Positions 1 to 7,678 are shown, counted from the first letter of the stretch. The stretch is 10,410 nucleotides of DNA from Gemmatimonadales bacterium UBA7835 (GCA_002500925.1 DLTN01000096.1:1-10410); one strand, 5' to 3'. Notes: generated by a model not told the origin, from the sequence alone. Translations and numbers: made by a program.

Positions 1-2
1 AG

Positions 3-33
3 GATTGAGGTTCGGGCTAGACCCTGCTCAATC
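3..33 (-). terminator. Candidate terminator hairpin after the GMC gene
   Basis: A 7-bp inverted repeat (GATTGAG at 3-9, CTCAATC at 27-33) encloses a smaller GGG/CCC pairing (14-16 with 22-24). It lies about 35 bp past the stop codon of the minus-strand GMC gene, where a terminator would be expected. The bases that would show a T-run lie beyond the left edge, so this cannot be confirmed as rho-independent. Confidence 0.35.
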
Positions 34-68
34 ATCTTGCTCCAAAAGAGATCGCTTGAACGGCTTGG

Positions 69-1658
69 TTATATCTCCCGACCGATCATCTCTGCTGACC
101 TTAACGAAAGGGCGCAAAATGTCGGAGTTCCATTCGCACATCCTCCGGAAACCATAGTCGGCGCACCGATTACAAATAGGTTTTCATGGTCATGCGTTCG
201 TCCATACGAGTCCACTACGCTTGTACTTGGGTCCTCGCCCATCCGGCATCCGCCCCCTGGGTGCTCCATCTTAGTTGATACTTGGGTCGACATAACGGAG
301 CCATCTCCAGCTGCAGCCATTCGTTCGAAGAGCCGGAACAATGTGTCGTGAGTACGCGCTCTAATGCTCAAAGATTCAGGAGCATCCCGGAACTCGATCT
401 TCGGCATTGGGTCGCCCCAACGATTCGTTCTGTGTGGGTCGAGAGAGAGGAGGCTGTTTTTGTCTGGGATCACGTCGTAGTAGGCTCTAACGCGAGCTGA
501 AGAGCGCTTAGTTCGAGCTCGCCAGTCTTCCATTATCTCGTCCCCAAAGAGTCTTGAGCCGCTATCGCTCCGGGGGCGGGGTTGGCGTCCGGCAGTCGAT
601 GTCCAGATTCTCAGGTCGTGTCTGAGATAGTGCTCCAACGGACCAGGACGTGCGAACATCCGGGACAAGAGCGAGTTGGTTGAGAACATGCCCGGATAGC
701 TCTCAAAAGGTAGGTCGACCTGTGCGCTCACATATGGGTGCCCAGTCATGTACGTGCCGACCATTCCAGTTCTATTTGCTAGGCCCGCTGGGAATCGACT
801 ATTTGCCGAGAGCAGAAGCAGGTGCGGACTCCATGCATATCCAGCAGCCACCACGAAAATCTTAGCATGGAATTCGATTTGCTCATCCGGATCTTCGTAA
901 CTGGATCCTAAGGCGTAGCTCACCTTATCAGAGTTACTCTTCAGATTGAGTCGACGCACCAGGGTTCCTGTTACTAAACGGACCTTACCCTCATCAATGA
1001 GGCTATGGAGCGTGAGATCCGGCGTGTACTTAGCGCCAGTTGGGCACACGTGGCACGTATCGCATCGTCTGCAGACTGCTCGGCCATTCTCTGTTGTGGT
1101 CGCTTTCGCCCATGGCTGTGTCCAAAATGGTATACCAGCACTTTCACCCCATCTCTTGAGGATCTCGAGGTTGTAAGAGAGGGGTAGCGGAGGCATCGGA
1201 TACGGGCCAGAACGCGGGTCGTATTCTGGCGGTCCGGGCTCACCAGCAACCCCGACTCGTTGTTCAAAGTCGGAGTAATAGGGTTCTAGTTCGTCGTAAT
1301 CGATCTCCCAGTCTGTGCCAACGTTGTGCACAGACCGCTGCCTGAAGTCTTCCGGGGAGAATCTCGGACAGGCCCCATCCCAGTGCATAGCACATCCGCC
1401 CACGTGCATCGAGCGGTAGAAAAGCCCGTCTCCTGTTTGGTCACGGATATGGTCATTGGTCCAAGGGTTTTCTCCATAGTCTATGAATCGGCGACGTTTT
1501 GCGATCCTGTCGCGTGCTGGTGTCGTATGGCCTCCTGCCTCGACCATAACGATTTCGGCGTCTGTCAGCTCGGTTAACCGCTCGGCAGCGAGGATGGCAG
1601 TGATACCAGAGCCAATGATGCATATGTCTGAATCAATGCGAGTCGTCACTGGATGCAA
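69..1658 (-). CDS. GMC-family FAD-dependent oxidoreductase, probable catalytic subunit of a periplasmic dehydrogenase
   Basis: This predicted flavoprotein oxidises an alcohol or sugar-type substrate; the substrate cannot be read from sequence. Seen: an N-terminal dinucleotide-binding motif G16-S-G-I-T-A followed by the strand end V39-E-A-G-G; the GMC C-terminal domain with H466 in HPGGGCRMG and N509 in CANGTPTF, 43 residues apart as expected for the GMC catalytic His/Asn pair; and four cysteines C196, C199, C202, C205 followed by Pro, suggesting an Fe-S cluster as in the FAD-glucose and fructose dehydrogenase large subunits. Length (529 aa) fits the family. No signal peptide is visible. The Tat-signal small subunit encoded 46 bp upstream probably co-exports it, as known for those complexes. 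The frame has no ATG start: a TAA lies in frame upstream, and the first candidates are TTG (1658) and GTG (1649), both with weak ribosome-binding sites, so the exact start is uncertain by a few codons. Confidence 0.9.
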   Translation of the reverse strand: MHPVTTRIDSDICIIGSGITAILAAERLTELTDAEIVMVEAGGHTTPARDRIAKRRRFIDYGENPWTNDHIRDQTGDGLFYRSMHVGGCAMHWDGACPRFSPEDFRQRSVHNVGTDWEIDYDELEPYYSDFEQRVGVAGEPGPPEYDPRSGPYPMPPLPLSYNLEILKRWGESAGIPFWTQPWAKATTTENGRAVCRRCDTCHVCPTGAKYTPDLTLHSLIDEGKVRLVTGTLVRRLNLKSNSDKVSYALGSSYEDPDEQIEFHAKIFVVAAGYAWSPHLLLLSANSRFPAGLANRTGMVGTYMTGHPYVSAQVDLPFESYPGMFSTNSLLSRMFARPGPLEHYLRHDLRIWTSTAGRQPRPRSDSGSRLFGDEIMEDWRARTKRSSARVRAYYDVIPDKNSLLSLDPHRTNRWGDPMPKIEFRDAPESLSIRARTHDTLFRLFERMAAAGDGSVMSTQVSTKMEHPGGGCRMGEDPSTSVVDSYGRTHDHENLFVIGAPTMVSGGCANGTPTFCALSLRSAEMIGREI

Positions 1659-1704
1659 ATCTCGAACAAAGAATTCATGTGTAGTTCCATTCGTCGGTTA
1701 CTCA

Positions 1705-2301
1705 CTACATCGAACCCCTCAGAGGCTCGGGTCGATTTTCGACGTTTCCTATGCTTCTGCACTCAAGCTTAGCAATTCGCATTTGGTAACATCTGTCTAC
1801 TGCATCAGCTGATGTGAAATAGTGGGCCATCAATGCTGTACCGACATGGTGTGCACGGCCCGGGGAAGGGAAGCTGGTGTCGGAGGATTCATCCATCTGT
1901 TCTCCTAGAAGCTCTCTCCGCTTCTGGTTTGTAAGGTTCACAAAACCGGTGTTCCACTTGGCTCGCGATAATAGATCTAGCGCCTCGATTTGGGCTGACC
2001 ATCCTGGTACAGGGTCTGCCGGTCCATATGGGATTTCTGAGCCACCATAGGGATGGGTCAATTCTGCGACCGGCTCAAACTCAGAAAGCCAGAGTTCGAA
2101 TGCTTCGACTGCCAGTTCACGACCAGTTTCGCCGATTGATTCGGGCAGGACAGCGTTCCCGATGGCACGCAACATCTTCTCATCAAGCTCCCTGTCATGT
2201 CCCGCCGAAGGACTTTGATCGTCAGCGCCTCCGACACCTATTGAGGCCGCGGAGACTGCCGCTGCCGATTGCTTGAGAAATGAGCGTCGGTTCTGTTTCA
2301 T
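1705..2301 (-). CDS. Tat-exported gluconate 2-dehydrogenase subunit 3-like protein
   Basis: Small (gamma-type) subunit of a membrane-bound or periplasmic dehydrogenase, 198 aa from the chosen start. I place the start at ATG 2301 rather than further upstream because it puts the twin-arginine motif N4-R-R-S-F-L-K10 at the N-terminus, followed by an Ala/Ser-rich hydrophobic stretch to about residue 25. The longer frame would bury this signal behind 39 atypical residues. The mature part has the features I associate with the gluconate 2-dehydrogenase subunit 3 family (PF13618): a helix with AIGNAVLPE near the start of the mature domain, then a Tyr/Pro-rich segment (IPYGPADPVPGW) and the NLTNQKRRELL helix. 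In relatives this subunit supplies the Tat signal for the signal-less FAD subunit. The GMC gene follows 46 bp downstream on the same strand, so the two are probably one operon. The ribosome-binding site is weak. Confidence 0.82.
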   Translation of the reverse strand: MKQNRRSFLKQSAAAVSAASIGVGGADDQSPSAGHDRELDEKMLRAIGNAVLPESIGETGRELAVEAFELWLSEFEPVAELTHPYGGSEIPYGPADPVPGWSAQIEALDLLSRAKWNTGFVNLTNQKRRELLGEQMDESSDTSFPSPGRAHHVGTALMAHYFTSADAVDRCYQMRIAKLECRSIGNVENRPEPLRGSM

Positions 2302-2417
2302 GTTGGCAGGTGCAGAGGGTCCAGGAAGTGTGTGCCGATGTGTTGCTGTGACTTCTGTAAGCCTAGAATACTTCGTAGGACCGTGGATCGACACATTAGC
2401 ACATTGAGGTGACACCA
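2302..2417. promoter_or_regulatory. Divergent intergenic region between the dehydrogenase pair and the PLP enzyme
   Basis: These 116 bp separate two divergent genes and must hold the promoter for the minus-strand pair, and probably that of the plus-strand gene. A TAGAAT hexamer at 2364-2369 (reading ATTCTA on the other strand) resembles a -10 box, with TTGCTG at 2343-2348 as a poor -35 at a short 15-bp spacing. I see no clear operator palindrome. The region's role follows from gene orientation; the exact promoter does not. Confidence 0.35.
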
Positions 2418-3692
2418 ATGGATGACGTTTCTCGTCAGGGCTTCCTCTCTAGAAGAGGCTTTTTGAAGGCGGGGGCGGCTGGGGCGACGCTTGCATCGCT
2501 TCCTGCCTGCGGCGCAACGGAATTGGGACGAACTCCGCTAGCGGCTCCAATAGGTGTGGATGACTCGTCTTGGGCTCACGTTCGAGCTCGATTCATGCTC
2601 GAGCCGGGACTCGCATATATGAATAACGCTAGTCTGGGTATGCCGCCGACCGAGGTGGTTAAGGCTGTATGCGATGGGTATGAGGCCATTTCAAGGGAGC
2701 CTTTGCAAGGAAAGAATGACCTCCAAGTCATTATCACCAATCAAGTTCTCCCTCGGTTAGCGGCCTACTTCGGAGCGGATGTTGGCGAGTTGTCCCTCAC
2801 CCGGAATGCCACCGAGGGTTTGCACTTGCAGGCGATGGGGCTCGAGTTGAACCCAGGGGATGAGGTGATCATAACTACGCAGGAGCATCCCGCTGGTAAT
2901 ATGCCTTGGGCCTTACGTAAGGTGCGGCACGGAATCAAGGTCACCGAAGTCTTTATCCCCAGCCCTTTTGAGAGTGGGGAGCAAGTGGTAGCGCTGATGG
3001 AGGCGGCTATCACTTCACGCACCAAGGCGATCTCGTTCTGTCACGCGACCCGTGGTGGACATCTCTACCCGGTTAGAGAACTTTCGCGGATGGCGCGCAG
3101 ACATGGAGTCATGAGCCTCGTCGATGGAGCACAGGCCATTGGTCAGATTCCTGTGGATTTAAGTGACTTGGAATGTGATGCGTATTCGGCCAGCCTCCAT
3201 AAATGGATACTTGGCCCGGCGGGTACGGGCTTCATGTATGTTCGCAAGGGCGCGAGAGATCAGATCAAGAGTAGCTTCTCGGACCAATCGTTAATCGACT
3301 CGCCGAGCCTTGGCCCGGGAGGCACTGCTGACTTTCCGGTGCGCGCTGCGCTGAGTACAGCAATTGATTTTTGTAATGCCCTCGGGGCGGAGAAGATCGA
3401 ACACCGCTGTCGCTATCTCTCGGACTATCTGAAGGTAGGACTTTTGGGAATTGACGGCGTCAATATCCTGAGCGGTTCGACCCCTCAAATCTCATGCCCA
3501 GGGTCGACTATTTTCGAGAAGATGGATCTCGACGCAATCAAAGCAGTGAGCCTGTTCGAGGAGCGCATTGGAACTCACATCGACGAACACCAGCGTGACG
3601 GTCATAATGCGATTCGCGTCTCCACTCACGTATACAACACCACCGCGGAGATTGACCGGTTTCTAGAGGTTCTGTCTGAAGCTAGGGCTTGA
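2418..3692 (+). CDS. Class V-fold PLP-dependent aminotransferase-like enzyme with Tat signal and lipobox-like Cys
   Basis: Fold-type I PLP enzyme of the class V group (isopenicillin N epimerase / cysteine desulfurase-like), 424 aa. ATG 2418 is chosen over the in-frame GTG at 2409 because TTGAGGT (2404-2410) is a well-spaced Shine-Dalgarno for the ATG. Seen: Tat motif S11-R-R-G-F-L-K17, a hydrophobic stretch, then L28-P-A-C31, a plausible lipobox; substrate-cleft motif LAYMNNAS; EHPAGNMPW with H157, the residue that stacks on PLP in relatives; D236 in VDGAQA, which contacts the pyridine nitrogen; and K262 in SLHKW, the Schiff-base lysine. The C-terminal part lacks the RxGHHC-type loop cysteine of desulfurases, ending instead in IRVSTHVYNTTAEI, so sulfur transfer is unlikely. 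Substrate unknown. Export as a Tat lipoprotein is inferred from the N-terminus; folding with PLP in the cytoplasm before export would fit Tat. It diverges from the dehydrogenase pair and precedes the propeller gene by 115 bp. Confidence 0.88.
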   Translation: MDDVSRQGFLSRRGFLKAGAAGATLASLPACGATELGRTPLAAPIGVDDSSWAHVRARFMLEPGLAYMNNASLGMPPTEVVKAVCDGYEAISREPLQGKNDLQVIITNQVLPRLAAYFGADVGELSLTRNATEGLHLQAMGLELNPGDEVIITTQEHPAGNMPWALRKVRHGIKVTEVFIPSPFESGEQVVALMEAAITSRTKAISFCHATRGGHLYPVRELSRMARRHGVMSLVDGAQAIGQIPVDLSDLECDAYSASLHKWILGPAGTGFMYVRKGARDQIKSSFSDQSLIDSPSLGPGGTADFPVRAALSTAIDFCNALGAEKIEHRCRYLSDYLKVGLLGIDGVNILSGSTPQISCPGSTIFEKMDLDAIKAVSLFEERIGTHIDEHQRDGHNAIRVSTHVYNTTAEIDRFLEVLSEARA

Positions 3693-3793
3693 GCAGTTTT
3701 GACTAGTCTGAGACGCTCAAGAGCCTTAGACTCGCCAGTTCAGATTTGTTGATCGTAGCTTCCATCGGAGCCATCCGGTAAACCCGAGTTCTA

Positions 3794-3800
3794 TTGAGGT
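3794..3800 (+). promoter_or_regulatory. Ribosome-binding site TTGAGGT of the propeller gene
   Basis: TTGAGGT ends 7 bases before ATG 3808. The same heptamer sits at the same distance before ATG 2418 of the upstream PLP gene (2404-2410). This supports both start choices. Confidence 0.7.
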
Positions 3801-3807
3801 CCAGTCT

Positions 3808-6800
3808 ATGAGTGCGCGTTTTCTCCGAACCCTCGCTTTCACGTTCATTGCTGTAGGCACAATTGCGGCATCAGCTGATTGTATTCTGGCTCAACAGGTG
3901 CCGGACCCAGATTGGTACGCTGCGGTTGAGTGGCGGCACATTGGTCCAGAGGGCAATCGTTTCAGTTCGGCTGCTGGAATTCCTGGTGACCCAGCTACCT
4001 ACTACGTGGGCGCGGCATCGGGGGGCATCTCCAAGACGACTGACGGAGGAGTTCACTGGGAGGACATCTTTGATGATCAGCCTGTGCAGTCGATCGGAGC
4101 GCTCGCCGTTTCTCCTGCGGATCCAAACGTGGTTTGGGCTGGGACCGGTGAGGGGAAGATCCGCTCGCATATCTCAGTGGGACAGGGAGTTTACAAGTCG
4201 ATAGATGCGGGTGAGACGTGGGCCTCAATGGGCCTAGAACAGACCGGGCGCATTCCGCGTCTACTCATACATCCTTCCAACCCAGACATTGTGTTTGTCT
4301 GTGCGCTTGGTCACGCGTATGGGCCTCAGCAGGAGAGGGGAGTATTTCGTACAACAGATGGCGGTGAGAACTGGGAGCACGTCCTATTTATTGACGAGGA
4401 TACCGGTTGTTCAGACATCGCGATGGATCCGGTAAACCCTCGGGTCATATTCGCGGGTACATGGCAACTGATTATACATGCTTGGGGGCGCTTCTCGGGC
4501 GGTCTTGGTGGTGGCCTTCACGTCTCACGAGACGGTGGTGACACGTGGGAGAAGCTGAATGGGCCGGGCAATGGGATCGGACTTCCTGAACTCCCCGTCG
4601 GAAAGGTTGCCGTCGCGATAGCTCCATCTAACCCTGATCGAGTTATTGCGATGTTGGAGACCGGTGACGGCATCCCATGGAATGGACAAGAGACTGAGGA
4701 TGGTCAGGTCTGGACATCCCTCGATGGCGGTCGCAACTGGGAGTTGATTTCGCGCAATCGGAATGCGATGGGACGACCACATTACTACTCACGAGTCGTC
4801 ATAAATCCCGGCGACGAGGAGGAAGCCTACTTCCTTACGGCTGGTTTCTCTCGTTCAACAGACGGAGGGCGCACGCTTTTTCAAGTGCCACGGCCCGACG
4901 CTCCTGGGGGTGACCACCATGACATGTGGATCGATCCCACAAATCCGGATCGTATGATTGTGGCGCACGACCAAGGGCTTTCCATCTCTATCAACCGGGG
5001 CAAGACCTGGTTCAGGCAGCGGCTTACAAATGCGCAGATGTACCACGTGACCGTCGACAATGCGGTCCCCTATAACGTGCTCGGCAACAAGCAGGATGAA
5101 CCGACATATCGAGGCCCTAGTAACTCGCGCATAATGGGCCAAAGGGGAATCACAGGAATTCCACGGGGGATGTGGCACCACGTCGGCGGAGGAGAATCGG
5201 GGTGGGCGACCCCGGATCCGACCGATCCAAACATTGTCTGGTCATCAGCGTCTGGGTCGGGGATGGTCGGTGGGATCGTAGTGCGATACGAAGAGGATCG
5301 TAGACAGTACAGGCACGTCGAGGTCTGGCCGGAGCAGAGCCGAGGCGCTGCTCGTGACGTACGATTCCGTTTTGTCTGGGATGCGCCGATTCACATCTCT
5401 CCGCATGACAACGAAACGGTTTATGTAGGGTCACAGCACGTGCATCGGACCAGGAACGGTGGTCAGAGTTGGGAGGTTATCAGTCCAGACCTGACATGGG
5501 ACGATGAGTCCCGCCAGATGCTCTCCGGAGGCCTCACTGGCGATAATATCGGTGTCGAATACGCGGGGACTGTCTTTGGTATCACCGAGTCGCCGATAGA
5601 AGCCGGGATGATCTGGGCGGGGACGAATGACGGCAAGCTCCACCTCACAAGAGATGGCGGGGGCACGTGGACCGAAGTCACTGAGAATATGCAAGGCCTG
5701 CCAGAGTGGGGAGCTGTCCGCAGTATAGCGGCCTCTCGATATGACGTCTGCACGGCGTACGTCGCTGTGGACGGACATCAGGTCAACGTGCGAGACCCAC
5801 ATGTTTTCCGGACGCGCGACTGTGGTGAATCTTTCGACCGGATCGTAGATGGTATCACTCCCTCGATGTTGAGCTACACGAAGTCCATTGCCGAAGACCC
5901 AAAACGTCAGGGGCTTTTGTACGTTGGAACTGAAAACGCGATATACGTTTCATTTAATGACGGTGACGACTGGCAGACGCTTCAGAACAATTTGCCACAC
6001 GCGCCGGTTTCGGGGATTGTGGTTCAGGAACACTTCAACGACCTAGTAATTGGCACATATGGGCGCGGTTTCTGGATCCTCGATGATCTAGCCCCAATCC
6101 AACAAATGACTGAAGAGGTCATGCGGTCTAGCTCGCATCTGTTCGAGTTGCGCGATACCTATCGATTCCGCCCGATCACGCCTCCGTCGGTGCCCTACTC
6201 TGACCCTACTGAGGGCCAAGATCCTGAGTATGGAGCGTCAATTAACTATTGGCTTGGGGAGCCTTCGGCCTCGTCGCCGACTATCGAAATCTTTGATGAG
6301 ATGGGCCGCGTAGTACGTACTCTTCAGGGGACGAATCATACTGGAGTCAATCGGATCCACTGGGACTTAGCCGACGAGTCAAATGGACCCATTCAACTCT
6401 TCACGTCACCCATGTATGCTGAGCACATGATGGTCGGGGAGGAAGGGCGTCCGGCGCCTGGCGGTAGGCAGATCGCGATACTCATGCCACCGGGAAATTA
6501 TACGGTCAGGCTTATAGTGGATGATGAGACCCACGAGCAGCCACTTACCGTGATTAAGGACCCACATTCGGCAGGTAGTGAGGCTGATATCACAGCACAG
6601 GTAGCATTTCTGAAAGGGGTGCGGGAAGATGTTGTTCGTGCGGGCGAGGCCGTGCATCGGGTCGAAGCGATGCGGGTTCAGTTAGCCACTGTGAAACGCT
6701 TCACCGATGATCCGGCTGTGGTTGAGTCGATAGAGGGAGTAGAGGACAAGCTGGTCGAAATGCAGATGGAGATGGTAGATCTCAGACTGACGGGTCAAGG

Positions 6801-7041
6801 TCAGGATGGTGTGCGCTTCGGGGCGCCCCTGCTTCAGAAGCTCGGTTACGTGAGTGGTGGTATCTCTGTAGCTGACTTTCCGCCAACAAATCAAGAGGGG
6901 GAGGTGAAGGTCCTATTGAACGGGATGCTGAACGAATACATAGAGCGCCTCGACGAATATGTCAGTGACGAGGTGAACGAACTGAACCAAATGCTGAGGG
7001 CGCGCGGCCTCGTGATTATTTCGGACAGTCCGGACCGATAG
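3808..7041 (+). CDS. Secreted VPS10/BNR (sortilin-like) beta-propeller protein
   Basis: Large exported protein of 1,077 aa, of the group often annotated 'glycosyl hydrolase, BNR repeat' or 'VPS10 domain protein'. No enzymatic activity can be assigned from sequence. Residues 1-29 form a Sec signal peptide: basic start, hydrophobic core, cleavage plausible around ILAQ-QVPDP. From about residue 75 to 725 there are eleven Asp-box-like motifs (S/T-x-D-G-G-x-T/S-W type), near residues 75, 129, 180, 238, 302, 348, 395, 546, 612, 667 and 713, indicating one or two large beta-propellers. Residues about 820-915 (IFDEMGRVVRTL to GNYTVRLIVDD) resemble a FlgD-like Ig sandwich. Residues about 927-1070 are largely helical and charged. 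A periplasmic or surface role in binding or peptide/glycan handling is inference. The start is supported by TTGAGGT at 3794-3800. It may be cotranscribed with the PLP gene, 115 bp upstream, and is followed by a strong terminator. Confidence 0.88.
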   Translation: MSARFLRTLAFTFIAVGTIAASADCILAQQVPDPDWYAAVEWRHIGPEGNRFSSAAGIPGDPATYYVGAASGGISKTTDGGVHWEDIFDDQPVQSIGALAVSPADPNVVWAGTGEGKIRSHISVGQGVYKSIDAGETWASMGLEQTGRIPRLLIHPSNPDIVFVCALGHAYGPQQERGVFRTTDGGENWEHVLFIDEDTGCSDIAMDPVNPRVIFAGTWQLIIHAWGRFSGGLGGGLHVSRDGGDTWEKLNGPGNGIGLPELPVGKVAVAIAPSNPDRVIAMLETGDGIPWNGQETEDGQVWTSLDGGRNWELISRNRNAMGRPHYYSRVVINPGDEEEAYFLTAGFSRSTDGGRTLFQVPRPDAPGGDHHDMWIDPTNPDRMIVAHDQGLSISINRGKTWFRQRLTNAQMYHVTVDNAVPYNVLGNKQDEPTYRGPSNSRIMGQRGITGIPRGMWHHVGGGESGWATPDPTDPNIVWSSASGSGMVGGIVVRYEEDRRQYRHVEVWPEQSRGAARDVRFRFVWDAPIHISPHDNETVYVGSQHVHRTRNGGQSWEVISPDLTWDDESRQMLSGGLTGDNIGVEYAGTVFGITESPIEAGMIWAGTNDGKLHLTRDGGGTWTEVTENMQGLPEWGAVRSIAASRYDVCTAYVAVDGHQVNVRDPHVFRTRDCGESFDRIVDGITPSMLSYTKSIAEDPKRQGLLYVGTENAIYVSFNDGDDWQTLQNNLPHAPVSGIVVQEHFNDLVIGTYGRGFWILDDLAPIQQMTEEVMRSSSHLFELRDTYRFRPITPPSVPYSDPTEGQDPEYGASINYWLGEPSASSPTIEIFDEMGRVVRTLQGTNHTGVNRIHWDLADESNGPIQLFTSPMYAEHMMVGEEGRPAPGGRQIAILMPPGNYTVRLIVDDETHEQPLTVIKDPHSAGSEADITAQVAFLKGVREDVVRAGEAVHRVEAMRVQLATVKRFTDDPAVVESIEGVEDKLVEMQMEMVDLRLTGQGQDGVRFGAPLLQKLGYVSGGISVADFPPTNQEGEVKVLLNGMLNEYIERLDEYVSDEVNELNQMLRARGLVIISDSPDR

Positions 7042-7101
7042 GATGGGAGGCTGCGCCGTGTCTCTCTGATAAGCTGGATTGAAGGCTCTCAAGATTGTCA
7101 A

Positions 7102-7136
7102 AAGCCCGCCCCTCCTAATTATGGAGGGGCGGGCTT
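7102..7136. terminator. Strong, probably bidirectional rho-independent terminator
   Basis: A perfect 14-bp GC-rich stem (7102-7115 with 7123-7136) closes a 7-nt loop (TAATTAT). On the plus strand it follows the propeller stop by 60 bp and is trailed by a modest T-containing run (TTGTT). On the minus strand the stem ends in TTTT, so it also suits the convergent DUF3303-like gene, whose stop is at 7217-7219. Its position between two converging genes supports two-way use. Confidence 0.88.
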
Positions 7137-7216
7137 GTTCGATTAGCTGCTCGATGCTCTAGCGACTCGGTGAAGTGATATCGTTGCGTCTAGATCTTAC
7201 TTTCCGTGTCGAAACT

Positions 7217-7519
7217 TTAATCGCTCGGAGGCATGGCTCGGGTCCGGCCGAGCGCGCGTACCTCTTCATCACTCATGACCGGCGTGATTGTAAGATCACA
7301 AACATTCTGCCATTGCAAGCAGAAAGCATTGACCGCCGAGAGGTCATCCGACTCTAGGATGGCCATGCCCGTTCTGGACACGAGGTCGTTCCATCTCCCA
7401 ACCAGAGTTACTGCATCACCGAGCTGCTCACGGTCATCTTCGACAGTCATCTGGCTGAAGTACTGCAGCGCTTCGTCGAAGGTTTCAGGATAGAGGGTCC
7501 AGGTAATCATGTATTTCAT
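7217..7519 (-). CDS. Small DUF3303-like protein
   Basis: Cytoplasmic protein of 100 aa with no signal peptide or membrane segment. The start at ATG 7519 is chosen because GGAG lies 6 bases upstream, and because the protein then begins MKYMITWTLYP, the usual N-terminal strand of this family. Upstream in-frame ATGs at 7525 and 7579 are less likely. Seen: a ferredoxin-like alternating pattern (beta strand, helix, VTLVGRWNDL strand, AILESDDLSAVNAF helix, then a strand ending DLTITPV). This matches what I know of DUF3303 (PF11746) and dimeric alpha-beta barrel-like proteins. Function unknown; no catalytic residues can be proposed. It converges with the propeller gene and diverges from the helicase gene. 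Confidence 0.78.
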   Translation of the reverse strand: MKYMITWTLYPETFDEALQYFSQMTVEDDREQLGDAVTLVGRWNDLVSRTGMAILESDDLSAVNAFCLQWQNVCDLTITPVMSDEEVRALGRTRAMPPSD

Positions 7520-7678
7520 GGTCATCTCCGCGTGGATGAAGAGGTTCTTGCGGCATCCAAAAGTCCGCTTGCCATGCAAGTGACAGATGGCGATCTAGGC
7601 TGTCAAAGAGGATCAGGTGATCGGTATGATTGGACGCGTGGCTTGTTGAGCAATCGGATAGGTGCCCTCCACTCGAGA

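Noticed and set aside
4..11. ATTGAGGT repeated at 4-11, 2403-2410, 3793-3800 and 10303-10310 as a possible dispersed repeat
   Set aside because: Two copies are ribosome-binding sites, one is inside a coding frame and one is in a hairpin arm. Flanks do not match, so there is no repeat family.
2302..2418. 39-residue N-terminal extension of the dehydrogenase small subunit to position 2418
   Set aside because: It would place the Tat signal internally and overlap the divergent promoter region; ATG 2301 is the sensible start.
2418..3692. Cysteine desulfurase (SufS/CsdA) identity for the first PLP enzyme
   Set aside because: The fold and EHPAGNMPW motif match, but the catalytic Cys loop (RxGHHC type) is missing from the C-terminal part.
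3688..3721. 7-bp inverted repeat CTTGAGC / GCTCAAG spanning the stop of the first PLP gene
   Set aside because: The loop is 20 nt, the stem is short and no T-run follows, so a terminator call is not supported; it could be chance.
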